From a virus: a DNA stretch of 64,000 bases. The notes under the pieces are model-generated. The model was given only the letters and a program-made list of their open reading frames with translations. It was not told where the DNA came from and did no database searches. Position numbers and translations under genes: made by a program. This document shows, in pieces, positions 50,576 to 59,031 of this stretch. Location: positions 1 through 64,000 of IMG/VR virus record IMGVR_UViG_3300028840_004314. One strand, written 5' to 3'. The stretch's first letter is position 1. Each line of letters opens with the position of its first letter.

Positions 50576-52056
50576 ATCCGAAAGTATCGGTAATAGTTAC
50601 ATTGTATAACTACAAGGAGTACATCCCTGAGTGTATAAACTCCTTTTTGATTCAGGACTTTCCCGACTCTGAGATGGTTATTGTGGATGATGGATCCACG
50701 GATGATCCGGTTCCAACCCTACTCCCCTATTTGAACAAGAGGGTTAGGTTGTTTCAAATACCACACAGTAACTATGCCTGTGCCAAGAATGTTGGTATTC
50801 AAAAAGCCAGGGCGGACATCCTAGTAATGTTGGACGCCGATGACATGTTAACACAGGATGGAATCTCCACCCGCTATACGAAGATCCAGGAAGGGTACGA
50901 CCTGGTCCACGGACCGTCCATCCGCTTGGAAAGGGGCGGGGCCCGTCGTATTGACCCCATGTGGGATAAATGGGTGGAGACGCGTAGTCCTAAGTGGATA
51001 CATGCCCAGGGTGTAATGCTTAGGAAATGGATCCACCGGGAGATAGGTTTGTATGACAGCTGGTTTTGGGCCAAGGCGGATCGGGAGATGTTTTACAGGA
51101 TCGCCCAGGCCAAATACAAGATTGGAAGTGTGGATCGTCCTGTGTCCTTTTACAGGATACACTCCCGCCAGATGCACAGAAGTAAAAAGAAACAACAAGA
51201 CAAGGACACCTTGAGTCGTAGGATGACAAAAGTGTTGGAGAGAAGGAGGAAAGGGAGTTTCAAAGGATTACAGATTTTGGAGACCGCAATGAAACCAGAA
51301 CCACTCAGTCAGATGTTTCAATATAAGGAAAGTGATATAGCTGTTGTCCTTGGTTCTGGTCAGTCGATCAACAGAATAAGTAAGGCAGAATGGAAGGCCA
51401 TTATACACAAGACAGATACATGGGCCATGAACAATTGGGTGTATCATCCTACCGTAGTTCCAAAGTTCTACCATGTGGAAGCCAAATGGTACAACTACAA
51501 TCTACTACGAGAAAGGTTGGAGGAGAAGAGATCCCAGTATCACAATACCAAGTTCCTGTTTGAAAAAGGTAAAGGTATTCGCCACCCACAACAGGGAAGT
51601 AAGTGGTTGCACATGGTCGCCGATGGTTTTCCCTACAAATTCGAGTACCCTATGAAGAAAAGGGATCCCAAGAGGACCCATCCAGTCTATTCGGCAGATT
51701 ACACAATGGATGGTGTGTACCTTACTAAAAGCTATGACATGTCCATGACATGTTTGTTAGAGTTGTTGTACAAGTTTGGGTACAAGTGGGTGGTGCTGTA
51801 CGGGGTGGATCTTACTAACAGTTACTACTTCTGGTCGGGACATGAAGCCAAGTATGGGCAGGTACATCACCAAACAAACAAGGCACACGAAGGGAAGGAT
51901 CCAAAGCTACCACACAACACAGCCCTTATTAGTGATTTCATTGTGGATTTCCATGAGAGGAGATTCAAACCCAGTAACAGGGAAATACTAGTAGGTCACA
52001 CAAAGACAGCCTTGTGGCCAAGATTGGATTGTTCAACTGTAAGGGAATTGCTATGA
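50572..52056 (+). CDS. Fusion of GT2 glycosyltransferase and sialyltransferase/DUF115-like domain
   Basis: A 494-residue protein from ATG 50572. Residues 1-225 are a GT2 domain: VSVIVTLYNYKEYIPECINS, VIVDDGSTDDP (37-46) and MLDADDM with DAD at 88-90. Residues 255-494 are a second domain beginning DIAVVLGSGQSINRISKAEW, the GxGxS start of the sialyltransferase/DUF115 fold seen in the 47547 and 48251 proteins, later with VVLYGVDLTNSYYF. One chain may add two successive sugars. It overlaps the genes on both sides (ATGA). Confidence 0.68.
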   Translation: MNPKVSVIVTLYNYKEYIPECINSFLIQDFPDSEMVIVDDGSTDDPVPTLLPYLNKRVRLFQIPHSNYACAKNVGIQKARADILVMLDADDMLTQDGISTRYTKIQEGYDLVHGPSIRLERGGARRIDPMWDKWVETRSPKWIHAQGVMLRKWIHREIGLYDSWFWAKADREMFYRIAQAKYKIGSVDRPVSFYRIHSRQMHRSKKKQQDKDTLSRRMTKVLERRRKGSFKGLQILETAMKPEPLSQMFQYKESDIAVVLGSGQSINRISKAEWKAIIHKTDTWAMNNWVYHPTVVPKFYHVEAKWYNYNLLRERLEEKRSQYHNTKFLFEKGKGIRHPQQGSKWLHMVADGFPYKFEYPMKKRDPKRTHPVYSADYTMDGVYLTKSYDMSMTCLLELLYKFGYKWVVLYGVDLTNSYYFWSGHEAKYGQVHHQTNKAHEGKDPKLPHNTALISDFIVDFHERRFKPSNREILVGHTKTALWPRLDCSTVRELL

Positions 52057-53021
52057 AAGTGTTCGTACCTGCCCTACAGAAGGCCCCTGGAGGAGGGAAA
52101 AGTGCCTTCTATCATCGTCTCGCCAAGGAGATGAGGAAACAGGGAGTGGATGTAATCGCCGATCCGGAGGAGATCTGTGACATCAGTCTTAACAATGTGA
52201 TAGCCTCTCATGGACCCAGTCGCAAGAAGGTGGTACGTATAGATGGAATATGGCATGATACTGCAAAGCCCTGGAAAGCCAGGAACGCGGCCATCTCCAA
52301 GAGCCTTCACGAATCCGATGGAGTAGTGTATCAGTCGGAATTCTCCGCGAAGATGGGGGATGTATTTCTTGGAAAATACAAGGGACCTCGGGCTGTAATA
52401 CACAATGGAATGGATAGCCGGGAGTTCGCCTCCGTAAAACCTGACAAGTCCATTCTTACTGGCCGTTTTAACTTTTTGGCTGTGTCCAAATGGAGGCCAC
52501 ACAAAAGACTACATGAGATTGTAGATTCCTTTTTGTTAGCTGGAATCAAGGACAGTCTATTGGTGATAGCCGGAGATTTATCCAGGGCGGGTCTAAGACC
52601 ACAGGCCATGCAAAACATCCGATCCCATCCACGTATAAAGTACGTCGGCGTTTTACCACAAGCCAGATTGGCGTCTCTTTGGAAGGGGGCCACGGCTTCC
52701 ATTCACCTCTGTTGGTCGGATTCCTGCCCTAACAGTGTAGTGGAAGCCATCGTACACGGAGTTCCTGTCATCTGTACAAACACGGGAGGTACTCCTGAAT
52801 TGGTAAGGCCTTCTGGAGGTAAGATCGTTTACTTGGATCATGATTATCCCATGGTGGCCTGTGACCTTTACCATCCTCCTCCCATAAACAAGAGGGCACT
52901 GGCGACCGCCATGCAGGAGGTTACTAAGGTTAGTCGTATCATATCCTGTGACCACGTGCATATCAAAAACATTGCAAAGCAATACATTTCCTTTCTGGAG
53001 GAAGTACTGTGCAAGAGTTAA
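52053..53021 (+). CDS. Glycosyltransferase family 4-like
   Basis: A 322-residue GT-B enzyme from ATG 52053 (ATGA overlap). PGGGKSAFYHRLAKEMRKQGVDV at the N-terminus, FNFLAVSKWRPHKRLHEIVDSFLLA in the middle and the C-terminal SDSCPNSVVEAIVHGVPVICTNTGGTPELV are diagnostic of GT4. Retaining transfer of a hexose or similar sugar is expected. Part of the surface-glycan cluster. Confidence 0.82.
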   Translation: MKVFVPALQKAPGGGKSAFYHRLAKEMRKQGVDVIADPEEICDISLNNVIASHGPSRKKVVRIDGIWHDTAKPWKARNAAISKSLHESDGVVYQSEFSAKMGDVFLGKYKGPRAVIHNGMDSREFASVKPDKSILTGRFNFLAVSKWRPHKRLHEIVDSFLLAGIKDSLLVIAGDLSRAGLRPQAMQNIRSHPRIKYVGVLPQARLASLWKGATASIHLCWSDSCPNSVVEAIVHGVPVICTNTGGTPELVRPSGGKIVYLDHDYPMVACDLYHPPPINKRALATAMQEVTKVSRIISCDHVHIKNIAKQYISFLEEVLCKS

Positions 53022-53785
53022 TCTCCATTGTATCTACCCTCTACAACTATGAGCGGTATCTTCGAGATCTAATCGACTCCTGTAAAGCCCAAACGTGGGA
53101 TAATTGGGAACTAATCATTGTGGATGATGGTTCTACCGATAACCCTCTTCCTACCATAACAGAGTGTGCAGATGGTTGGAAGGGTGGTACAATTAGATAC
53201 ATTCCCTTGTCGCGGAATTTTGGATACAGTTACGCCAAGAACATTGGTATAGATGAATCCAGGGGAGAATACATTGTCATGATCGATGCGGATGACATGT
53301 TGATTCCGGATTCACTTAAACACAGGTATGAAGTACTACAAAATACCGACAAGTTGTGGGTCCATGGAAACGTGTTACAGAGAACGGAGGATGGAAAATA
53401 CCACGTTAGTGATATGAATAAACGCACACTGCTCAGGAGAGAACTACTGAGGCAGGGAAAGGATTTGAATACATATTACCATCATCGATTGATACACGCC
53501 CAGGGTGTAATGGTACGAAGGGAATTTCATCGTCGCCTCGGTTTGTATGATGCCAGCCTCCGATTTTCTTCCGATAACGAAATGTTCCGTAGAGCCATTC
53601 GTTTCGGGATTCTTCCGGAGTACACAGGAAGGGTGGTGGCCGTTTACAGGTGTCATACTCACAGGATGAGTAAATCACCTGACAAGAAGAAACAAATCAA
53701 ACAAGTCAAGCAATACATTTTGGATGTAGTTGAAAAGCGTTTTAAGGAAGGTATCAACGAAACCAATACTTGGGTTTTACAATGA
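53009..53785 (+). CDS. GT2 glycosyltransferase
   Basis: A 258-residue protein with GTG start at 53009 (GAGGAA upstream). LISIVSTLYNYERYLRDLIDSC, LIIVDDGSTDNP (DD at 39-40) and MIDADDM (DADD 93-96) are the family hallmarks; GRVVAVYRCHTHRMS near the end is also typical. It resembles the GT2 half of the 50572 fusion, so one may derive from the other. Overlaps the NeuA-like gene by four bases. Confidence 0.82.
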   Translation: MQELISIVSTLYNYERYLRDLIDSCKAQTWDNWELIIVDDGSTDNPLPTITECADGWKGGTIRYIPLSRNFGYSYAKNIGIDESRGEYIVMIDADDMLIPDSLKHRYEVLQNTDKLWVHGNVLQRTEDGKYHVSDMNKRTLLRRELLRQGKDLNTYYHHRLIHAQGVMVRREFHRRLGLYDASLRFSSDNEMFRRAIRFGILPEYTGRVVAVYRCHTHRMSKSPDKKKQIKQVKQYILDVVEKRFKEGINETNTWVLQ

Positions 53786-54450
53786 ACCAGAGAATAGTTA
53801 CATTGATTCCTGCTCGCGGTGGAAGCCAGGGAGTCCGTCGAAAGAATGTTGCCATGGTGGCCGGTATGCCTTTGGTTGCTTACAATATCACGGCGTCTCT
53901 CCTTTCCAAATCAAAGGAAACTTGGGTATCAACTGACAGTACATACATCAAAGAGGTGGCCCTAAGATACGGGGCTAACGTCCTGGACCGTCCAAAATCC
54001 TTAGGAAAGGCGGATAGTACAACGGAGTCGGTTATTGATCACTTTCTGTCCGAAGTGGAATGTGACACCGTGATATTGATGCAACCCACTTCTCCATTCA
54101 CCCTTCCCGAAGATATTAATAGGGGAATACATATTTTCGTGAAAGGACGGTTTCAATCCGTGTTCAGCTGTGTTGAAACAAACGATATGTTGATTTGGAA
54201 ATTCCGAGGAAGGAAGTTTGGTCCAATCAACTATGACCCCCGCAACCGTGGTAACAGACAAACACGACAAGATACCATTTATTGGGAGAATGGGGCCTTT
54301 TACATTTTTACAAAGAAAATGTTTCTAAGGAAACAGTGTAGATTAGGTGGTAAAATTGGAAGAGTACCGATGCCATTTTGGAGATCCTTTCAAGTGGATG
54401 AACCGGAGGACCTCCAAGGTGTGCGTAAACTAATGGGAGGATGGGAGTAG
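53782..54450 (+). CDS. neuA: CMP-nonulosonic acid synthetase (NeuA/PseF-like)
   Basis: A 222-residue cytidylyltransferase from ATG 53782. TLIPARGGSQGVRRKNV near the start is the CTP-binding motif of acylneuraminate/KDO cytidylyltransferases; VSTDS and MQPTSPFTLPEDI are further conserved blocks, and WENGAFYIF is the usual end segment. It activates a nonulosonic acid (sialic, legionaminic or pseudaminic type) as CMP-sugar. A NeuB-like gene lies 2.8 kb on. Which sugar cannot be told; the symbol denotes the family. Confidence 0.82.
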   Translation: MNQRIVTLIPARGGSQGVRRKNVAMVAGMPLVAYNITASLLSKSKETWVSTDSTYIKEVALRYGANVLDRPKSLGKADSTTESVIDHFLSEVECDTVILMQPTSPFTLPEDINRGIHIFVKGRFQSVFSCVETNDMLIWKFRGRKFGPINYDPRNRGNRQTRQDTIYWENGAFYIFTKKMFLRKQCRLGGKIGRVPMPFWRSFQVDEPEDLQGVRKLMGGWE

Positions 54451-54452
54451 GG

Positions 54453-54704
54453 ATGGACCAGGGATACAATACTTGTATTTTATGTGGTGCCAATACATTC
54501 CAACATGATGAGATTTGTCTTCATTGTTGTCGACATGGATGTAGACACAATGAAATGAAAGATAGGAAAGCCTTGAGTCCTCATTTTATGTTTCCAGAGG
54601 ATACCCCGGAGGCTGAGATGGCGGATAGTGAGGTGGAGGATAGGTGGTACAACTCTCCTCCACCTGGAACCCATTTAGTAAATGGCCGACCAATACTAGA
54701 GTGA
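54453..54704 (+). CDS. Small Cys/His-rich protein
   Basis: An 83-residue protein. CILCG, then CLHCCRHGCRH, gives two zinc-binding clusters in the first 35 residues; the remainder is acidic and Pro-rich. ATG 54453 is three bases past the NeuA stop. Similar small zinc proteins are common in phages without known function. Confidence 0.6.
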   Translation: MDQGYNTCILCGANTFQHDEICLHCCRHGCRHNEMKDRKALSPHFMFPEDTPEAEMADSEVEDRWYNSPPPGTHLVNGRPILE

Positions 54705-54709
54705 TCAAA

Positions 54710-54913
54710 ATGAGTACTAACAATAAAATGTTGTACGTCAAGGGAAAGTTGTTCTACTGTGAATGTGGATGTAATGTATTTCACGAGTGTGTCAAAAGAG
54801 TTCCCGAGGATCCTAACGTAAAAAGATACCTCTGTAACAGTTGTGACGTCGGATATTATGGAGAAGTAGCTGATGAGTCCCCCGAAGGAGACAATCTTGG
54901 AAAAGTTGTATAA
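54710..54913 (+). CDS. Small zinc-ribbon protein
   Basis: A 67-residue protein from ATG 54710. CECGCN and CNSCD about 28 residues apart suggest a zinc ribbon in a small beta domain. Its 3' end overlaps the SDR gene by 41 bases. Function unknown. Confidence 0.55.
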   Translation: MSTNNKMLYVKGKLFYCECGCNVFHECVKRVPEDPNVKRYLCNSCDVGYYGEVADESPEGDNLGKVV

Positions 54914-55688
54914 CGTCAAGGGAAAAACAATCGTTCTTACTGGAGCTTCCGGGTATCTGGCTGTAGAGCTCAGTTTACATCTGTATCACCTTGGTGCCCA
55001 GGTGATAGGTTTGGACAAGGACAAGTCAACCTCTGGTCAATACTACAAATTCTTTCAAGTGGATTTCAATAGTCCGGAGTTTCCGAAGGTGTTGGAACGT
55101 ATCACAAAGGAGGAGGAACATCTGGACGTTCTGATCAATATGGCTTGGGATTTGTCGTACAACACTGGGTTTAACATCCCAGGGGCCGAGAAATATACCT
55201 ACGAGCATTGGTACAGGAACTTCATGTGTATGTACTGGGCTGTTTTGACCACGACATACATAGGAGAGATGATGAAACAGGAGGGTGATGGAAGTATCAT
55301 CAACATTGGTACAATGTACGCCAAGACGTGTCCGGATCCAAACATGTACATAGGTACTAGATTTCGGAATCCACCCGCCTACTCTGCCATGAAGGCGGCT
55401 TTGGCCATGTACACAAAGAGGTGTGCCGTTGATCTTGGTGTATATGGTGTCCGATGTAATGTTGTACATCCTGGAGCCTTTCCCAAGGTAAAATCCAAGG
55501 CGAATGGGAACGCTGTTGATTTAGATCATGATCAGGATTTTCTCAACAGACTAGAACGTAAGTCCCCACTGAATATAACTGGACATCCGGCGGATTTGGT
55601 GGGGTTGATTGTTTTCTTGTGTAGTGATTGTTCCAGTTATCTAACTGGGCAGGAGATTTCCGTGGACGGAGGTTGGGACATATGGTAG
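54873..55688 (+). CDS. Short-chain dehydrogenase/reductase
   Basis: A 271-residue SDR. The nucleotide-binding motif is TGASGYLA (usual TGxxxGxG; the last Gly is Ala). INMAWD takes the NAG position, YSAMK is the catalytic Tyr-Lys pair, and HPGAF plus LTGQEISVDGGW close the fold. SDRs of this kind appear in nonulosonic acid and other sugar pathways, in keeping with NeuA/NeuB nearby. Substrate not determined. ATG 54873 has a weak ribosome site and lies in the preceding gene. Confidence 0.8.
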   Translation: MSPPKETILEKLYNVKGKTIVLTGASGYLAVELSLHLYHLGAQVIGLDKDKSTSGQYYKFFQVDFNSPEFPKVLERITKEEEHLDVLINMAWDLSYNTGFNIPGAEKYTYEHWYRNFMCMYWAVLTTTYIGEMMKQEGDGSIINIGTMYAKTCPDPNMYIGTRFRNPPAYSAMKAALAMYTKRCAVDLGVYGVRCNVVHPGAFPKVKSKANGNAVDLDHDQDFLNRLERKSPLNITGHPADLVGLIVFLCSDCSSYLTGQEISVDGGWDIW

Positions 55689-55704
55689 GGTGGGTGTATG
55701 GGGC

Positions 55705-55732
55705 CCAGGAGGCCCGGATGGCCCTGTCCTGG
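55705..55732 (+). other. Stem-loop ahead of the radical SAM gene
   Basis: CCAGGA (55705-55710) pairs with TCCTGG (55727-55732), with an inner GGCC/GGCC pairing. It lies in the 82-base gap between the SDR and radical SAM genes, with no T-run, so it may affect mRNA stability rather than terminate. Confidence 0.4.
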
Positions 55733-55770
55733 TCCGAGGAGGGATCCTCCAGGTTAAGGAGGTGTTTACC

Positions 55771-56589
55771 ATGTTTGACGACGTGAGACCACTTCATGGT
55801 TTGTGTAATGTTAACGTAGAATTGACGTCCAGATGCAACAAAAACTGTTGGATGTGTGGACGTCGGGAACGTGAACGTTTGCACGGGCCCCAAGAAGAAG
55901 GAGACATGACTCAGGAGACCGTTTACAAGATCGCAAATGAACTTCCTCCGGGCCTGTTGGTACAACTACACAACAATGGAGAACCGCTGGTGTATCCACA
56001 TTTTGGGCACGCCGCGGCCTGTTTCAATGTGAGACACTTTACAAACATTGTTACAAACGGGAAGTTGTTGTTTCGAAAACACGATGAAATCATAGGAAAA
56101 CTGGATACTTTATCCGTGTCTGTATTTGAGAATGATCCGGAGGCGGACGCACAATACGCCATTTTGGAGGGGTTTCTTGACAAGAAGGGGGATCAGCGGC
56201 CGTTTGTTACAGCCAGATTGATAGGTAACATCCCTCCAGAACAGGAGAAATGGTATACTGATTTGGGTTTGGAGATTGTACGACGTACTCTTCACGACCC
56301 AAGAGGTAGTGTAAACTACCGCAAGGAACCCACCAAACCAGAGGCAGGTTTTTGTTGGGACATGTTTACGCGGTTGGCGATCAATTACAAGGGGGATGTT
56401 TCGTGTTGTGTACGTTATGATCCCGAGGGGGATCTCGTTCTGGGTAATATAAACGAAACATCCCTTTATGATATGTGGTACGGAGAAAAACGACAGTACA
56501 TGTTAGCCAAGCACATCCAGGGGCGACGATGTGATTTGGATTATTGTGGGAAGAAATGTCACTATTGGGGAGTGCCTACCGGTGTATAG
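55771..56589 (+). CDS. Radical SAM protein with SPASM-like tail
   Basis: A 272-residue protein from ATG 55771, preceded by a near-perfect AAGGAGGTG. CNKNCWMC at 22-29 is the CxxxCxxC cluster that binds the SAM-cleaving 4Fe-4S centre. LHNNGEPLVYPHF matches the GGEP region. The C-terminal third has conserved Cys in FCWDMF, SCCVRYD, and C(D)LDYCGKKC, a SPASM-type auxiliary site. It is likely a sugar- or peptide-modifying enzyme. In this cluster a role in nonulosonic acid or glycan tailoring is inferred. Confidence 0.78.
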   Translation: MFDDVRPLHGLCNVNVELTSRCNKNCWMCGRRERERLHGPQEEGDMTQETVYKIANELPPGLLVQLHNNGEPLVYPHFGHAAACFNVRHFTNIVTNGKLLFRKHDEIIGKLDTLSVSVFENDPEADAQYAILEGFLDKKGDQRPFVTARLIGNIPPEQEKWYTDLGLEIVRRTLHDPRGSVNYRKEPTKPEAGFCWDMFTRLAINYKGDVSCCVRYDPEGDLVLGNINETSLYDMWYGEKRQYMLAKHIQGRRCDLDYCGKKCHYWGVPTGV

Positions 56590-56607
56590 GGAGGGTAGGA
56601 GAATACT

Positions 56608-57429
56608 ATGAGCTGTAAGATTGTTGCTGACATTGGAATCAATCACAATGGTGATGTGGATTTGGCGAAACAGATGATATGTATGGCCAAACAGGCCGGA
56701 TGTGATTACGTCAAATTCCAAAAGAGGACCGTGGGTCTGGTGTACACTCAGGAAGAGTTAGACAAACCGAGGGAGTCCCCCTGGGGAACAACGAATCGAC
56801 ACCAAAAGGAGGGTTTGGAATTCACGGAGGCGGAGTATGTGGACATTGATGCCTTCTGTAACAGTATACAGATACCATGGTTCGCTTCTCCTTGGGATCG
56901 TGTGTCTGTTGAATTCCTAACACAGTTCGAGCCTCCGTACATCAAGGTGGCTTCCGCGATGTTAACAAACATTGAAGTGTTGGAGAAGATTCGGGAAACT
57001 GGAATTCCAGTGATCCTTTCCACTGGAATGTCACTACAACATGAATTGGATCAGGCTCTGGAATATCTAGGAGGTCAGGTGGAGTACATTCTGGCTTGTA
57101 CCTCCACCTATCCTACTGCCACGCATGAGATGAATCTCCGGTTCATTACCACCCTGAAGAAGCAGTATCCACACTGGAAGATTGGTTTTTCCAATCATCA
57201 TCCTGGTGTATTTCACATGGCCTCCACGGTGGTTCTTGGGGCCGAGATGATTGAATTTCATATTACTCCTGGACGGTCCTTTTATGGATCTGATCAGGCC
57301 GCCAGTATTGAGGCTGAAGGCGTTCGTAAGTTGGTGAAGTATGTACGGGATACAGAAATTGCCATGGGACACGGTGATTGGACTGTATTCCCGAATGAAA
57401 TTCCGATTCGTGACAAATTACGAAAATGA
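56608..57429 (+). CDS. neuB: Nonulosonic acid synthase (NeuB-like), lacking the C-terminal antifreeze domain
   Basis: A 273-residue protein of the NeuB/SpsE family, which condenses a hexosamine with phosphoenolpyruvate. Conserved blocks: ADIGINHNGDVDLAKQMI, YVKFQKR, FASPWDRVSVEFL, PYIKVASAML, ILSTGMS, CTSTYPT, IGFSNHHPG and HITPGRSFYGSDQAASIE. Length stops at the end of the TIM barrel; the C-terminal SAF domain that normally lies over the partner's active site is missing. Short versions are known but activity is not certain. Symbol denotes the family. Confidence 0.82.
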   Translation: MSCKIVADIGINHNGDVDLAKQMICMAKQAGCDYVKFQKRTVGLVYTQEELDKPRESPWGTTNRHQKEGLEFTEAEYVDIDAFCNSIQIPWFASPWDRVSVEFLTQFEPPYIKVASAMLTNIEVLEKIRETGIPVILSTGMSLQHELDQALEYLGGQVEYILACTSTYPTATHEMNLRFITTLKKQYPHWKIGFSNHHPGVFHMASTVVLGAEMIEFHITPGRSFYGSDQAASIEAEGVRKLVKYVRDTEIAMGHGDWTVFPNEIPIRDKLRK

Positions 57430-57442
57430 GGAGGAGTTTAGG

Positions 57443-58039
57443 ATGTTACTGATCAACGTAGGTGGTGCGAAGGGATTCAAAAACTTTTCTGACAAGGTTA
57501 GGGATAACTGGAAGGTAATGGATGTAGATCCGAAAAAAGCGGACTACCTCTATGACGTAAACAGCACGGAGCCTATCCCATTGAATTCTGACAGTGTGGA
57601 TGGATACTACTGTTCCATGATACTGGAACATGTGGACCCAGGAATTTTACCGGGTTTATTGAAGGAATTCTATCGTACCCTAAAGCCCAATGGAAGGATT
57701 CGGGTGGTAGTTCCTGACTTTCGGTTGGCTTGTTTCCATTACTTGAACGATCCACGTTGGTTGTGGCGAAAGGATCTTCCGACTGGTGACAAAACCTTCC
57801 CGGAAACGGCCCTAGGGAAGTTAATGCCTTGGTTCTATTCCAGGGATGGAGTAGTAAAGGGTGCCATGCGCCATGGTCACAAAATGTGTTTTGACGCGGA
57901 AACCCTGAAGCAGTTTTTTATGGGGGCAGGTTTTCGGGGTATTGTGCAAAGGGACTATAATACAAAGGATTCCATGTTTGATGGAAAGGATTTCAAGAGA
58001 TACGCGGAGTGGTCCATTTACTTGGAGGCACAAAAATAG
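57443..58039 (+). CDS. SAM-dependent methyltransferase (class I)
   Basis: A 198-residue protein from ATG 57443 with GGAGGAG upstream. LLINVGGAKGFKN and WKVMDVDPKKADYLYDV form the SAM-binding start, SDSVDGYYCSMILEHVDP the motif-II region, and FYRTLKPNGRIRVVVPDFR the next strand: a methyltransferase_11 type. Acts within the glycan island, so O-methylation of a sugar is a reasonable guess. Confidence 0.75.
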   Translation: MLLINVGGAKGFKNFSDKVRDNWKVMDVDPKKADYLYDVNSTEPIPLNSDSVDGYYCSMILEHVDPGILPGLLKEFYRTLKPNGRIRVVVPDFRLACFHYLNDPRWLWRKDLPTGDKTFPETALGKLMPWFYSRDGVVKGAMRHGHKMCFDAETLKQFFMGAGFRGIVQRDYNTKDSMFDGKDFKRYAEWSIYLEAQK

Positions 58040-58053
58040 GTTCTTGATCTGGT

Positions 58054-58070
58054 CTACATGATATATGTAG
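58054..58070 (+). promoter_or_regulatory. Perfect 6-bp inverted repeat in the gap before the Tat-signal gene
   Basis: CTACAT (58054-58059) and ATGTAG (58065-58070) flank GATAT in the 59-base gap between genes 57443 and 58099. It could be an operator or part of a promoter; too short to be sure. Confidence 0.3.
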
Positions 58071-58098
58071 GTGAAAGTATGGGTTTAGGAGTGTACTT

Positions 58099-58476
58099 GT
58101 GGATAGAAGAAACTTCTTAAAAAGGTTAGGCGGTACCATTGGGGCTGCTTTAATAGGCGTTAACCTTTTGGAAAAGGAAACTCCTTGGTCCTCCCCTAGT
58201 TCACTTCGTATCGTAACATTGGATTCTTTAGGTTCCAGTGTTTCTACTTGTGACGTGTGTCCTCTCAAAGCCAAAAACAAATGTATGTGTCTTTGTAGAC
58301 TGGGACGTAAACAAAACCCCGAAAACATTGAAAAGTACGAAAGATGGGTAGTCACACAATACGATTCTACCACTAAAGTAGCCACTGTGTCGGAGACCTT
58401 TCCAAAACATATTGGAAATGGTGTATACGAATTCAACGTACAAACCCTAGAGGAACAAAATGCCAAAAAATCTTGA
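58099..58476 (+). CDS. Putative Tat-exported Cys-rich protein
   Basis: A 125-residue protein with GTG start at 58099 (TAGGAG upstream). DRRNFLKRL followed by GGTIGAALIGVNLL is a twin-arginine signal of the RRxFLK type, implying export in folded form. Five Cys follow in CDVCPLKAKNKCMCLC (about residues 50-65), which could hold a metal or Fe-S centre. The C-terminus overlaps the next gene by 17 bases. Tat substrates are rare in phages; role unknown, perhaps linked to envelope modification. Confidence 0.6.
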   Translation: MDRRNFLKRLGGTIGAALIGVNLLEKETPWSSPSSLRIVTLDSLGSSVSTCDVCPLKAKNKCMCLCRLGRKQNPENIEKYERWVVTQYDSTTKVATVSETFPKHIGNGVYEFNVQTLEEQNAKKS

Positions 58477-59023
58477 AGTTAACGATCGTCACAAAATCAT
58501 CGCCTCCCGTTTAGAGGAGTTAGTTCCACCCAAGTCTTCCAGACGACAACGGAAACTGGTGATCGATGTGGGATGCTACAAAGGCCGGCTGGGTTATCTT
58601 CTTCGAAAGATGAAGTACAAAACCATCGGATTCGACATTAGCGTGAAGTGTGTTGATGAATGTCGGAGATTGGGACTTAATACCTTCATCAAAGACATCA
58701 CAAAACAACCATTGAAGGCCTGGCCCAAGGCGGATGCTGTTGTATGCTCCGAATTGTTAGAGCATCTTACAGAGCAAGGATTTCATGTGGCGGTCCGCAA
58801 CTTGGATTCCATGCTGGATTCGGGTGGAGTACTAATCATCACTGTGCCCGAGAAAGAGGAAGCCATCGAGAAACATTCCTTCCACAAAAGGTATGTAACC
58901 TCCAAAATGATCAAGGAAGCCTTCCCAGAGTATGATTTATTGGAGGAATCCTTGGTTTACAAAAACGAGGGAGCCAGACTCCGTAACAGTGCCAACCTTA
59001 TGCTGGTATTCAAGAAACAGTAG
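58460..59023 (+). CDS. SAM-dependent methyltransferase
   Basis: A 187-residue class I methyltransferase. LVIDVGCYKGRLGYLL is motif I, TIGFDIS the acidic post-I position, AVVCSELLEHL and SMLDSGGVLIITVPE the following blocks. It is probably a sugar O-methyltransferase by context. Starts within the end of the previous gene. Confidence 0.75.
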   Translation: MPKNLEVNDRHKIIASRLEELVPPKSSRRQRKLVIDVGCYKGRLGYLLRKMKYKTIGFDISVKCVDECRRLGLNTFIKDITKQPLKAWPKADAVVCSELLEHLTEQGFHVAVRNLDSMLDSGGVLIITVPEKEEAIEKHSFHKRYVTSKMIKEAFPEYDLLEESLVYKNEGARLRNSANLMLVFKKQ

Positions 59024-59031
59024 GAAGTTAC

